Part shown: positions 23,601-32,933 of the stretch, in pieces | Numbering within the stretch: the stretch's first letter is position 1 | Layout: every line of letters starts with the position of its first letter | NCBI GenBank assembly: GCA_930367205.1 | Contig: OV884012.1 | Location: 52,783,239-52,847,238 of the forward strand | Reading direction: 5' to 3' | Length of the DNA: 64,000 nucleotides | DNA from: Acanthosoma haemorrhoidale | Lineage: Eukaryota > Arthropoda > Insecta > Hemiptera > Acanthosomatidae | Position numbers and translations under genes: made by a program | The notes under the pieces: model-generated | What the model was told of the DNA's origin: nothing | The model's database searches: none | The model's input: only the letters and a program-made list of their open reading frames with translations

Positions 23601-24641
23601 TTAACTTCAACAAGGGCTGTAGCAACTTCGCTCAAATATTTTGATAAATTAAGGCCACCAAGATCTCTTAAAAATACATCCAATTGTCCTCCCGTGAAGC
23701 TTCTCTAAAATAAAATAGACAAAGTAATATACCAATTAAAATCCAGCAACCAAAGTGTTCTATTGAACACAAACAAAAGCTCTAATCATATGAATCATTT
23801 TTAATTATTTCTTAATTGACAATGAAACTACTGTAATAGGAAAGAGGAAAAAATTATGTTCGTCCATCGAAACAGTGTTTAATTTTAAAAACAAATACAT
23901 TAACTCTAACAATAAAAAAAATCAAATTATGGCAATTTGATATCACATCTCATCAAATATTCTCCCACAAGTAAGTACTTATACTTCATACTACCCCCAA
24001 CCCTGTATTCCCATTCACCCTCAGTTTTAAAATGTTTTCTCAAGCGATTAATCTTTCTACTCAAATCATCATTGCATCCAGTTTTCCAGTCGGGCGGATC
24101 CTAGTTAATCAAGTGACTGAGGAGCCTAGAATTGGAGAACACAAGGAGGGCGTTCACACATCCAGGTATAAGTAGGTATTTACTTTCTGCTCTGTTGGTT
24201 ACTTGAAATAGGATCTCAGAAAATTAACAATATAATTAGATCATTATGAACTGTTGAAAATTCAAATTATCACTTCTATAATTTCTTACATCTAATTATG
24301 TATAGAAAAAAGTACTAACCAGTCTTTTAACAAATGCTGTATTTTTTTTTAAACTCGAATCAAGTTTAGAAAGTGCAGTTTGATCTGGCCTTTTCTTACA
24401 AGCTTGCTGATTTTTATTGAATAACTCATGTTTGTGTTCCAATCTTTTACTAAAATCTTCAAGATAGTTAAAAAGTTCAATCTAAAAAGTGTCATATGAT
24501 GAGTTATCAACATAACATAAACAAATGAGGCTGAATCGTGAATTGGCCTTTAATTGTACTAACTTTTTCTTTGTCATTTGTCGTTTTGTCAGAGAGAACA
24601 CTATCCTCTAGTTTAGATTCAGAATCGATGACCGTTTCCAT
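5678..24641 (-). CDS. Upf2: UPF2, regulator of nonsense transcripts 2 (22 exons placed)
   Basis: Core factor of nonsense-mediated mRNA decay; it bridges UPF3/exon junction complex to UPF1. Exons, all GT-AG with matching phases: 24564-24641, 24320-24481, 23474-23704, 21384-21579, 17679-17824, 15916-16099, 15124-15290, 14546-14636, 14311-14464, 14083-14230, 12853-13071, 12490-12648, 10299-10472, 10049-10207, 9106-9285, 8587-8781, 8021-8096, 7547-7590, 7336-7477, 6887-6996, 6260-6346, 5678-5744. About 1056 residues result (human 1272). MIF4G-1 includes GGLNLSKYLSEVATALVE; MIF4G-2 follows, then GIWEDEDARCFYQ (~360); MIF4G-3 includes HHHIEMACNILETCGRY and IRLVCTLLDTCGKFF. An acidic stretch and the UPF1-binding tail (MRKGNKTQCKSLNVP) end it. 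Start ATG 24641 opens METVIDSESK. The final few residues lie in one more exon at 5360-5660 that I could not fix; minus-strand AATAAA sits near 5363-5370. Confidence 0.95.
7718..7840. repeat. Foldback element (small MITE) in UPF2 intron 17
   Basis: Outer arms 'ttttgtaatgaatgaatgaagg' (from about 7723) and 'ccttcattcattacaaaa' (7818-7835) are inverted copies; the left arm carries one extra 4-base unit. Inner arms 'atatggact' and 'agtccatat' form a second inverted pair. About 120 bp in all, no coding capacity. The structure is read directly; calling it a MITE is inference. Confidence 0.6.
10880..12180. repeat. Tandem and inverted repeat cluster in UPF2 intron 12
   Basis: Two direct copies of a ~170-bp unit, 10908-11084 and 11797-11980, share 'ggaatggat', 'gatgcttgt.gtgtt', 'cccaacagtatcgctgg', 'agatttttgaca' and 'gctttcactt…gatgctccccaaaa'. 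Copy 1 continues in a frame (11015-11165) reading VEIFDMAFTSDVNAPQ, DDSPLTPDQQLDWFSS and a stop. Copy 2 switches at the shared 'ccccaaaa' to a different sequence. A second unit ('ggtagaaggtta', 'gattgatttaagctacaatg', 'tagcggtattgac') occurs three times: 11250-11345 and 12040-12145 direct, 11440-11500 inverted. The open frames here (up to 85 residues) look like repeat by-products or captured gene debris. Confidence 0.6.
11560..11695 (+). repeat. Repeat unit, inverted copy at 15580-15705
   Basis: 'ggtacctaataaaatgtttc', 'atatactttat', 'ctgattttact', 'atataaagtcaa', 'catagattcagtga' and 'ttaattgccaactg' recur in the same order on the opposite strand at 15580-15705. One copy is in UPF2 intron 12 and the other in UPF2 intron 6. 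No coding sequence or terminal inverted repeats are clear. Confidence 0.65.
15580..15705 (-). repeat. Inverted copy of the 11560-11695 repeat
   Basis: See the partner copy. The match runs from 'cagttggcaattaaaatatt' to 'gaaacattttattaggtacc' and on to 'gccataattaaa' near 15705, all reverse complement of the partner in order, with scattered substitutions. It is spliced out with UPF2 intron 6. Confidence 0.65.
16770..17160 (+). repeat. ~390-bp dispersed repeat, second copy at 61140-61510
   Basis: Shared blocks in order with 61140-61510 include 'ctcttcttcagggtgcc'/'ctcttcttgagggtgcc', 'taagttgtgg'/'taaattgtgg', 'ttttgaaaa.ttttttt', 'agccagaataaaat', 'cattc.gtaaaaaa', 'cctttgg.tttt' and 'ccagtggaattcgcacaaggcat'. 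Such length without a recognisable protein suggests a non-autonomous element or a fragment of a larger one. Confidence 0.6.
17231..17500. mobile_element. 270-bp MITE with ~45-bp terminal inverted repeats
   Basis: The left end 'tatatatatctgtacctcgg' continues through agggata.aacactatgtccatttt. The right end (17456-17500) is its reverse complement with one clear mismatch (c/t) over about 45 bp. The interior is AT-rich with no coding frame. The ends are TA repeats, so the exact boundary and target duplication are ambiguous; a TA duplication would fit a Tc1/mariner-mobilised MITE. It lies in UPF2 intron 5 and is removed by splicing. Confidence 0.85.
19516..20601 (-). mobile_element. Mariner element, internally deleted, transposase on minus strand
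   Basis: Ends are inverted: 'gaggtttgatcaaaaagtaa' at the left and its imperfect complement 'ttttttatcaaacctc' at the right, flanked by TA at 19514-19515 and 20602-20603. The minus strand encodes an N-terminal piece (ALEDDRVGCP, IREVADEVHISFGS) that runs, after a missing stretch, into PKKVRKVRSKVTVLLTVFF, FHGVMHHEFLPEG and RQKRPELWQNN. The segment with the first catalytic Asp (GDETW) is gone. The second Asp survives in another frame (ADNPPAHTS). At the third site SPDTAPCYF has Tyr where the DD34D Asp belongs. The C-terminus KCFEDWKNCWHKCIISEGD is intact. Frameshifts and a stop also occur. At 1086 bp it is shorter than the usual ~1.3 kb. It is dead and sits in UPF2 intron 4. Confidence 0.9.
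20640..21340 (-). mobile_element. LINE reverse transcriptase C-terminal fragment
   Basis: On the minus strand, 21310-21130 gives FADFPVLTHNDHPTTFCS and KILGVTIDQTLSWNHVQ. This is the conserved 'K.LGV.ID..LSW..H' block after the palm domain of non-LTR reverse transcriptases. Further down, FDYGCVV, CFIRFVFGTTECSH and YFLSLLPC fit the later region (LFDYCS, NRLQNACIRFIFG, RNLHSLC…). Many stops interrupt it. The orientation is the same as in the RT-core fragment at 4430-5330, and the two could be parts of one family. It abuts the mariner at 19516-20601 in UPF2 intron 4. Confidence 0.75.
21652..22864 (+). mobile_element. Mariner element with both ends, broken transposase
   Basis: Ends 'aggttggccaaaaagtccgt' (21654 on) and the reverse complement 'ggactttttggccaacct' (to 22862), with TA at 21650-21651 and 22865-22866. 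The transposase begins MENQNEHY then a stop, with frame breaks near 21960. The long frame to 22544 covers the HTH half (RSGRPTEINSDKVKELVDTN, VLKISKSSVENHLHQLGY-like text) and catalytic core. The first catalytic Asp is present (TGDEKWIVY). The second is deleted: FHHNRPH instead of FHHDNARPH. The third is present after a frameshift (APSD). About nine residues before TGDEKW are also missing. The C-terminus (22631-22789) reads NGQTFNSEEDVKIHLENFF to NYIID and stop. It lies in UPF2 intron 3, on the strand opposite UPF2. Confidence 0.92.
24163..24520. repeat. Left arm of inverted duplication: UPF2 exon 2 and flanks
   Basis: This arm holds functional UPF2 exon 2 (24320-24481) plus about 155 bp of intron 2 and about 40 bp of intron 1. 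It is repeated in inverted orientation at 24940-25302, beyond the UPF2 start. The arms end sharply at 'ccaggtataagtagg'/'cctacttatacttgg' on one side and fade after 'gagttatcaacata' on the other. The 420-bp spacer contains UPF2 exon 1 and its upstream region. Confidence 0.9.
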
Positions 24642-24939
24642 TGCAATGTGATGATGCACTTACTTGTAAAAAACATTCAACACACATTGACATTTACACA
24701 GATGTAGAAGGTAAAATAAGGTTTACTGTCAACAGCTGGAAATAGAAACACGTCGGTTGTAAACGAGCAGTTCCAGATCTAGCGGTTACATCCCCTCAAA
24801 ATTCCCCCCACAAATTTATTGAAAGCACGGCAAAGCTAATAGCTATTGTTAAATTGTTTTACTAATTCTTACGACCTGCGGTGCCAAAATATTTTATTTA
24901 TTTACCGTATATTCTTTTATGTTCATTAAATGTATTATG

Positions 24940-25302
24940 TTCTATTTATGTTGATAACTCATCTTAATTATGACACTTTTTAGATTGAACTTTTTAACTA
25001 TCTTGAAGATTTTAGTAAAAGATTGCAACACAAACATGAGTTCAATAAAAATTCAATAAAAATCAGCAAGCTTGTAAGAATGGCCAGATCAAACTGCACT
25101 TTCTAAACTTGATTCGAGTTTAAAAAAAAATACAGCATTTGTTAAAAGACAGGTTAGTACTTTTTTCTATACGTAATTAGATGCAAGAAATTATTGAAGT
25201 GATAATTTGAATTTTCAACGGTTCATAATGATCTAATTATTTTCTGATATCCTATTTCAAGTAACCAACAGAGCAGAAAGTAAATACCTACTTATACTTG
25301 GA
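24940..25302 (+). pseudogene. Inverted partial copy of UPF2 exon 2 upstream of the UPF2 start
   Basis: Plus-strand 24983-25149 repeats UPF2 exon 2. It keeps the acceptor 'ttttag', codons IELFNYLEDFSKRL and the downstream 'gttagt' donor. It is broken: 'gagttattcaataaaaatcagc' of the true exon is replaced by a version with a duplicated 'ttcaataaaaa' unit, and the frame is lost. The copy is close to the parent in both exon and intron, so the event looks recent relative to the other repeats. Nothing indicates that it is expressed. If transcription of UPF2 started beyond it, the pre-mRNA could fold over ~350 bp. Confidence 0.88.
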
Positions 25303-26719
25303 ATGCATCAGCGCATCTTTAACGAATTACGAAAATCTTATCACGTTTGTTGAGAAAAATGTGGAAGGAAGTGGCGGAAATAAGTGACACAACAGGTAAA
25401 TTTGTTTATTTTTTGTTTCTTTTGCTTATACTATAAAGTTTTATTTATTACTGTTAAAATTAAACAAAAAATCCCAGGGATCCACCAATTCGCCCCCAGT
25501 ATTGTCACCATCCCTGCTACGGAGAAGGAAGCAGCAAATCAATCGATCAAATGACAATGCTTTTAAAAGAGAAAAAAAGCAGACATGAATACATAGGAGT
25601 TACTATTGTCGCGCCATTTATTGAAATTATTCTTAACAGACGTATTTAGCGATTTCTGTTAACGAAGTTTTGAACTACTATGTTCTGGATCGAAACTTTT
25701 TTTCGGAACCAGCTCTCAAGCTGGAATGGAACTGGTGTTGTTTTTTTTTATTTCTAAACCCCTTTATTAATAAAATTTTTAACAATTTACAATGCAATTA
25801 CAAAGTTCTATTTAACAATTTCTTCTCTTACTGCGATGCACTGATGCATTCGAAGGAGGTTGGGTTACATAACAATATCAGGTTGACGTTAAAATTACAA
25901 TGCAATGTAGTGGAACATATTCCAAGTTTTTGCAGAAATTGAGCACCCCCTACTACTGCTGAGCGTCCACGAATGGTGGCGAATCAGCGAACTACGCCCA
26001 CCACATTTTTCCATGTGACTAAGAGGATATCTTAACGCAGCGACAACAGCCCAGAATATCCATAATATGTGGTGGAACAGTCATTGCCGGTGTAGAACAA
26101 AACATTAAACTGCCCTATACCGTCAAAGAATGTAAATTAACATTTCTCCATTAAACGGCCTAGGTCATAAATAGGTCTGAATTGATAATTTGTAACATTT
26201 TAGTGTAACTGTTACCAAATGGTAACATTGACTAAGTATCAGATTGATTCATTCCTCCTCTCTTACAATTACAACCCACCACTAATTGTTGGGATCTGGA
26301 AGTTGTTAAAAACTTATAAGATCCGTTCGTTCACGACCGACGGATGGCTACGTCAAAACTTATCATTGATGAGAATGTTTTGATGAAATTTGACGTGAAT
26401 CATAAGTGACGTTTTCCTTGTATTATCTTGTTTCTAAGGAAATTGATGGGCTGTAAAATCTTAAGGAAGGGGAGAAAGGAGTCAACATTTCCGAGATATA
26501 ATTGGCGATAACCGCAATAATCAGTCTAATGGCAATAATCCATCTTAGGGATGTTCAAGTGATTTAAGTGACGTCCCAAGGCTCTTCAGCCAGTTGCGTG
26601 AAGCCTTGTAAGAAGTACAACCCGTAACCCTAATGTTGTCCTTGCTTAAACACCGTAATGCTGGTATTATTAACTCATTAAGTTTTTACAGAAAGCAATT
26701 GACAGCTCCCTCCAGGTCA
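25303..26719. other. Spacer between UPF2 and ETHE1 5' ends; possible gene debris
   Basis: UPF2 and ETHE1 are divergent with 2.1 kb between their start codons. 25320-25402 contains an open stretch ending RKMWKEVAEISDTTG before a good donor 'ggtaaat'. It resembles the start of a MADF/Myb-like helix-turn-helix ('WKEVAE'), but it begins at the breakpoint of the inverted duplication, so it is most likely a fragment. 25480-25545 has another open stretch (FAPSIVTIPATEKEAA). 25740-26120 is an unrecognised, slightly GC-richer segment. No complete gene is supported. The proximal promoters of both flanking genes must lie here or in the 24642-24939 spacer. Confidence 0.4.
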
Positions 26720-29700
26720 ATGCTTTCTGTCCCACAAATGGGTTATAGTTCCGATTTTATATTTAGGCAGGTGAGGAGTTGAAATAATTTAAATTAAATC
26801 ACGTTTGGCATCTAGTAATTTATTTGTTTTTGATTCAACAGCTGTTTGACCATGATAGCTGTACTTACACATATCTTCTTGGAGATGTCACCAGCAAAGA
26901 ATGTGTGATAATTGACCCAGTGCTAGAACAGGTGGATAGAGACTCCAAGCTTATAAATGAGCTTGGTTTGAAACTAAGATTTGCAAGTAATACTGAAAAT
27001 TACTGGTGTTTAAAAAACGTGAATTACTGAAAAAGTGTTTAAATTATAGTTCTTTAATACTATTTACTGTTATTGACTATTCTATTATCTGTTCAGTAAA
27101 CACACATATGCATGCTGACCACATCACAGGGACTGGCCTGTTAAAGAAGAATTTACCTGGCTGCAAATCACTTATTTCAAAGTCTAGCGGAGCAGCTGCT
27201 GACATACATGTTGGGCCAAGTGATGTGATAAATTTTGGATACCATTGTCTAACTATAAGGTCAACTCCAGGTCATACAAATGGTAAGAAAATACCATTCA
27301 TTACTATAAGTGGCCTAATATTTCCACTTTCTAGGGCTATGATTGTAGTAAATATAACTATAATGAATCATACCAATTTATGTATATTGCATGCACTTTG
27401 TTGTTAGTGGTTGTTTTGTTTGAAATGTACTTGTTCCTCATTAGCGTGTAGAACACTCAATTACTAACATATTTGGAGTTATTATTTGATATTATGCACA
27501 GAGCATACAATGAGTTAATTTTTTGGTTTGTTAAATATCCACTAAGTTATTAGTCTCCTCATAGCTTAATGATTTGCTCATGGAGTTAAGTGATTTAAGA
27601 TTCGACTAAGTGGGCAATCGTAAAGTGCTGGGATTCAAACAGTTATGTTTTTATGCTAAACCTATTTTTAATGAGCTATTCCCAGGCAAAGTTAAGTCAA
27701 CTTTTGAATTATTAACTTTAAAATATAGGTTTCCCGATAATGAAATATAAATGTAGCATTTGACTTTTTATTATTATTTTTTTCTTGCCGACATTGCATT
27801 AAAAGTGAAAACTGTGTCAATAACAATTTATTTTAATCAATTAAAAGAATTCTAGCAGTTCCATGAAATATGGTTCACATTTTTTTCAAAATTTACCTTG
27901 TTAGCATTGTTCTATCATCTGATTAAATGGATTGGCCGGCCAGCTTGATTCAGTAGTATAATTAATAAATCCAGATAGTTGGAATTCTAATGGTATAATT
28001 TGTATGAGTGAAAATTTTAAACCAAATGTGGTTAAATGTATTGAGGTAAAAGATATTTGTTTGCATATGAAAGGTTTAAATGTATTTTTGTTTACTTAAA
28101 TAAAAGCCTTTTTTAAATTTAACTATGATATTTTTTAATATTGTTCAATATTTGTAAGTGTGTTAGTTGTAAAGTAGTATATAGTGTTACTAATACATAA
28201 TTAATTTAGTTATTATTGTAATAAATACAATTATCTTAGATTATCACTTATTAAATGATTGCCTCTACATTGATGGATAGATGACCTGGGGGCTTTACCC
28301 TGATGTAAACCCAATCAATCATTTATTAACTTATTAAGTAGCTATTTTTATGATTTGTTATCATTATTGCTTATTATAGGGTGTGTTACGTATGTCTGTG
28401 AAAAACAAGGAATGGCTTTTACGGGAGACACTTTACTGATAAGAGGTTGTGGAAGAACAGATTTTCAAGAAGGCAATGCTGGCACTCTTTATGATTCTGT
28501 ATATAGAGAAATATTTTCTCTACCGGGAAACTACAAACTTTTTCCTGCACACGATTATAAAGGTGAACAGTTCATGTATTTTGGTTTATTTATCTTATTA
28601 ATTATCAAGAGTCCAGAACAGAAGTAATAATAATACATATACATTGAGGTATGTGTTGTAATATTTCTTTCATCTATTAATAAAATAAATAAATGGAAAT
28701 TAAACTTTAACTTATTAAATCTCAGGAGGGTCCTTGTCAACCAAACATCTATATCTATGAAATAACTAAAAATAAATTAATACATATAGTGTTTTTGAGT
28801 TGTTTACAAATTTTCTATCGAATGATTGCCTTGCTCCATTCAAGTATTGCGTTTTGTGATCCCGATGCTCCAAATACAATGCTGCCTCAATGGCCTCCTG
28901 TAGACTCTGACAATGTGGAAATACGATGTATGGGGGTATTCATAGAAATAAGAGGTATGAGGGAATACCATGTATGAGGAAAGCGTGTAATATGATAGCA
29001 TGCGATGAAACGAGGTAATGCGAAGAAATAAGTGGTATGATGTTAAATGTAGAAATAAGAAGTATGAGGGCCCTTACATCAAATATGTTTGACCATCTGC
29101 AAATGGGAACAAATCGTCATCTACACCTCTCTTCTCATGTAATTCCAAACAACTCACAATATCTCCTTCCAAGCATCAACTGCTCTCTCCTAGTAACTAT
29201 AAGCAAATGCGGTTCCAGCATTCCTCTCAGCTGTTCCAATTACTGACATACTTCCTGCTGTTATATTCACTTGTTTGGTATTTAAACTTTTTATAATTTA
29301 TTTTATATTATTTAATATCTCCTATAATAAAATCCTTCCATGAAATGACTTCTTAAAAATAACATTATAATGCGTTTATGTATGAGACATGTTGCATTCA
29401 GAAAATAGCATTATATGCATAAAAGTAGCCATTTCATAATGGTATTATTGAGAATTTTTCTAAAAGGTTTTGATTGGGAATGAAAAAATGGGTGATAAAA
29501 TATTTAGAAATATAAACAAAGAATGAAACTACTGAGCCAGTGAGAACTTTTAAGAGGAACCGCAAAGCTGATGCTGAATAGTATGGTAAATGATAAAAAC
29601 AAGATTATCTTCCATCTGCTGCTGCAAAACAGTGTAGCTACACCGCAAACAGCTGTTTACTATAATCTAGGAAGACGGCTAAAAATTTCAGAATAAGCAA

Positions 29701-31608
29701 TATTACAACCAGTCATGGTCCTTTATGAGCCTCTGCCATTCAACTTGATCTTGTAAAGTTGTTTAACAACAAAGAAGCTTCTTGCAGCTACTGTCAGTCT
29801 TTTTTTCCACCTGAATCATGTGCTTCAAGATCAAATCTTAATTTTCAAACTACACATACAAAATGCAATACATCTTAGTCGAATCAATATGTTCAAATCA
29901 TATACTTCACCCTTTTTATTTTAGGTCTATTACCTTATATAATCCAATTTAACAAGAAAAGATAAATTTCCTTACTAGACGAATTATATATTCCATGCAA
30001 ACTGCTAGATATCAATATTTGTCGTTTTCAGGCCAATTGTAATAATAGTAAGTAGTTTAATATAAGGTTTCTTACTTAGCATTTTTTCAATAGTTACTTT
30101 TATCTGAGTCTAAAGTTAACATTTTTTCATCAGATTCAAGGAATAAGAATGTTTTTTTTTTTTTGGAAAACTACTTCTTACATATTTACAGTTAGTTAAA
30201 ATCAGTTGCTTGAGAGGAAAATTTTTCTTTCCTAGAAAAACTTTTAAAATAGTATCGGCTTTAGAACTACCTCAATTCTACTGAGTATAATCATTCAATG
30301 CTTGTAAATTTAGCTGTCATTTAGCTATTAATTATCATTTTAACTGTTTGTTTTTTTAGAAGAAATATATTAATAGATATCTTTGTAACAGGTTTACCAT
30401 ATACAACTGTTGAAGAAGAAAAACACTTTAATCCAAGATTAACTAAGTCAAAGGAAGAGTTCATAGAACTGATGAATAACTTAAATCTTCCTTATCCGAA
30501 AAAAATTGGTATGATAATTCTTTCATTATTATTGTTGTACCAACTTCTTCACCACAAATAAATAGAGGTTCCCCTCTTCTCGGCCCAGAAAATGCGTGCC
30601 TACCTTTCCATATTTTAATAATAAAAGCCTTAAGTGTCAGTTAAGAGAGGGGGAAACTAGTGCACAGCACAGCTGAAGTAAGTCCACTAGGAGGTGCGGC
30701 GGGTGTAGCCAAGCCTCTGACCCGCTTAGATAAGGCCGAGATATGGAGCCTTTTACCATTCTTATGGAACCCAGCACCTAAGTGAACATTGCTCTCTCCC
30801 TCTCTCTCTCTCTCTCTCTCCCCCCCCCCCTCTCTCTCTCTGCACTGGCACAGCTCGCTGCTCTACTATCTCTTTCTTGACAGCGGCCAGGTAGTAGAGA
30901 CACCAGCCCGCGGCGGGCGTCCCCCTAACATTTTGACAATTATTTAAGTTCAGTATATTGTAGCTTGACCTTTTCAATTGATTGAACCTACCCAACCGAC
31001 ATGTTATATACATGGTAATTATGTAAAATCAATGTTTTATTTACTTCACTGTTCCCAGATACTGGCCACATTTGACAAAAACCAAGTTGCTTGCTTGTTT
31101 AATTCTATGTATTAGTGTTCTATGATATTAAAATTCTTTGTGAAGCTGTACTTAGCTTCACTTGCCAATTTTTCTAAGAAAATCGCTTAAGGCCAGATAG
31201 TGTGTTAGTTTAGTGAGCCTTTGTATCTAAATTTTAACTCTAATTAATGATACAAAATCAGAGTCAGTAGAGAGCCAAAATTTTTTAGTAGAGAAATTTA
31301 CAGTTCATAGTGCTGCTGTATTTTTTGAAATTTTAAGCATGCAATAATAGTGCATGTATTGTACAACCCAAAAATAGTGTAACTCAACCTTTTATGAAAT
31401 TTACATTTGGCAGCTTCCTTCAAACAAGTTTTAAAAAGTCTAAAAGACTGAGATCTACTTGGGTTAGAGTTGTAAAAAAATTGTTATTACTTTTTTCAAT
31501 ATTTACTAATTGTCATTATTTATAAAATATTTTTATTTTAATTAATTTCATGTTACAGATATTGCAGTACCAGCCAATAAAGTTTGTGGTATTCAGGATT
31601 TATATTAA
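26720..31608 (+). CDS. ETHE1: ETHE1 persulfide dioxygenase, complete, six exons
   Basis: Mitochondrial non-heme iron enzyme that oxidises glutathione persulfide to sulfite in sulfide breakdown. Exons: 26720-26770, 26842-26986, 27097-27282, 28380-28562, 30392-30508, 31559-31608; all junctions are GT-AG and phases agree, total 732 nt (243 residues; human 254). Exon 1 gives [17 protein letters not shown], joining [15 protein letters not shown]. The metallo-beta-lactamase motif is [11 protein letters not shown]. By spacing against human H79/H135/D154, the iron ligands are His69, His125 (STPGHTNG) and Asp144 ([18 protein letters not shown]). The tail [15 protein letters not shown] matches the family C-terminus. 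A strong mitochondrial presequence is not obvious in the short first exon, so localisation is inferred from the family. AATAAA lies at about 31789. Exon 2's upstream in-frame codons are intron, because the acceptor is at 26840-26841. Confidence 0.95.
28840..29270. other. ETHE1 intron 4 segment with degenerate short repeats
   Basis: A unit like 'gaaataagaggtatga' recurs near 28945, 29025 and 29049, in a stretch of mixed composition (28850-29270). I do not recognise a transposase or host protein. The remainder of intron 4 (28563-30391) is AT-rich with nothing else that I can support. Confidence 0.3.
30540..30950. repeat. GC-richer element with (TC)n microsatellite in ETHE1 intron 5
   Basis: About 400 bp of unusually GC-rich sequence interrupts AT-rich intron. 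It includes 'ggaggtgcggcgggtgtagcc', a TC/C run at 30793-30841 and 'cagcccgcggcgggcgtcc'. Its composition differs sharply from its surroundings, which suggests an inserted repeat. No protein, tRNA-like head or terminal repeat was recognised. Confidence 0.5.
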
Positions 31609-32933
31609 AGTAACTATAAACTATCAACATTACAATTATGATTATTAATTTGATGATTATTGTACAATAATTATTGTTATAAAGGATATTAATGAGAGTT
31701 GTTATATTTATATGAATTATAATATATTCTATAAAAGTCATTTGTAATTATATTTAAATAATTATTGCATGTGAAATTATTCAAATGGAAATAAACTATT
31801 TTGTTTTTATCTTCTTATTTTATTTATGTTTTTGTGCCATTCTACTATTAGGATACTTTTTCTTTTGTCTTTTCCCTCCCATCATAAAATTCACATCCTC
31901 CTTTTTTCTATTCCTCAGCCTCACACCCTCCTTTGTTCTTCATGGTGCAGTTGTAATGTATAATTTTGTGTAACATATTTGCTGCTTCAGAATGTTTTCT
32001 TTATATAGTGGAAAGTTGGTTACTCCATCTAAGAGTTGTGTTTTGTTTATTTTATTTTTAGTCTATCGATTGATAATTGGATTGAAATTTTTATTGTAAT
32101 AATAATTTAATCTGCTACTAATAATAATAATAATAGTATATAATAAGTGAATTCAATTGTTTAGCTTATATTAGTTCAATCTAATAAAAATATTTTAAAT
32201 TGAAATATAATCATCTATCCACTATTGACATATCATTATGATTCAATCCAATGAATGTGACACTCAATTGATTTATGAGTCAATGTAATGCTTTAATTAA
32301 TTACTAAAAAAATGATATAAAATAATTGAATTTTTTTATCAAACATGCCATCCATTCATATATTTTGAGGGAACCCTAAGTATTTTATCTTCTATCCATA
32401 ACTGAGAATTTCGGTCAGGTTTTGTCTGTTTTTGATAAAAATGAAGTAATGAAAGAAAGGTGTGTAGATTTTGATTTTAGGTATTGCTAAAGTTTAACAG
32501 ATTGATTTTTGGAGATAAATTTTATTTCCTCAAACAAACAATTCACAACCAGAAGAAAATAACACCTTATAACAATGTTACTAAAAAAAATAGTTACTGA
32601 TGCTCTTATCACCTTTCTTATAATGTTTTATTTTTGTTTATATTTTAGTTACTTATGAGTTAGTTACAATTAATTGACAAATAAGCATGAACTGCTTAAT
32701 ATATAATACAGACTTTGGAACTGTGGTCTGAATGATACTAAGCATGTAGGTTTTAATTTGATGAAAATTTTTTAGAAACTTATTTCTAAATATTTAAATC
32801 TTCAGCCATTTGATCCAAATGACGTAATCTACATGTATAAAACAAAAAAATAAAATAGATTATTTTTAGATATCTAAATGTAGAATTAGTGTCCTATTTT
32901 GTTTATTTCTGTGTTCTTTGGTTCTCTTATAAA
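31609..32933. other. Spacer between ETHE1 and the small membrane-protein gene
   Basis: AT-rich sequence containing the ETHE1 3' UTR (signal AATAAA about 31789) and a short TAA repeat near 32120. I see no coding exon. Same-strand transcription of the next gene starts somewhere before 32934. Confidence 0.5.

Noticed and set aside
26824..26841. ETHE1 start in exon 2 (MFLIQQ…)
   Set aside because: These codons are intron ending in ttcaacag; a spliced first exon with ATG 26720 gives a family-like N-terminus and correct total length.
30762..31013. 83-codon minus-strand ORF
   Set aside because: It reads through a (TC)n microsatellite, giving Arg/Glu repeats; no other support.
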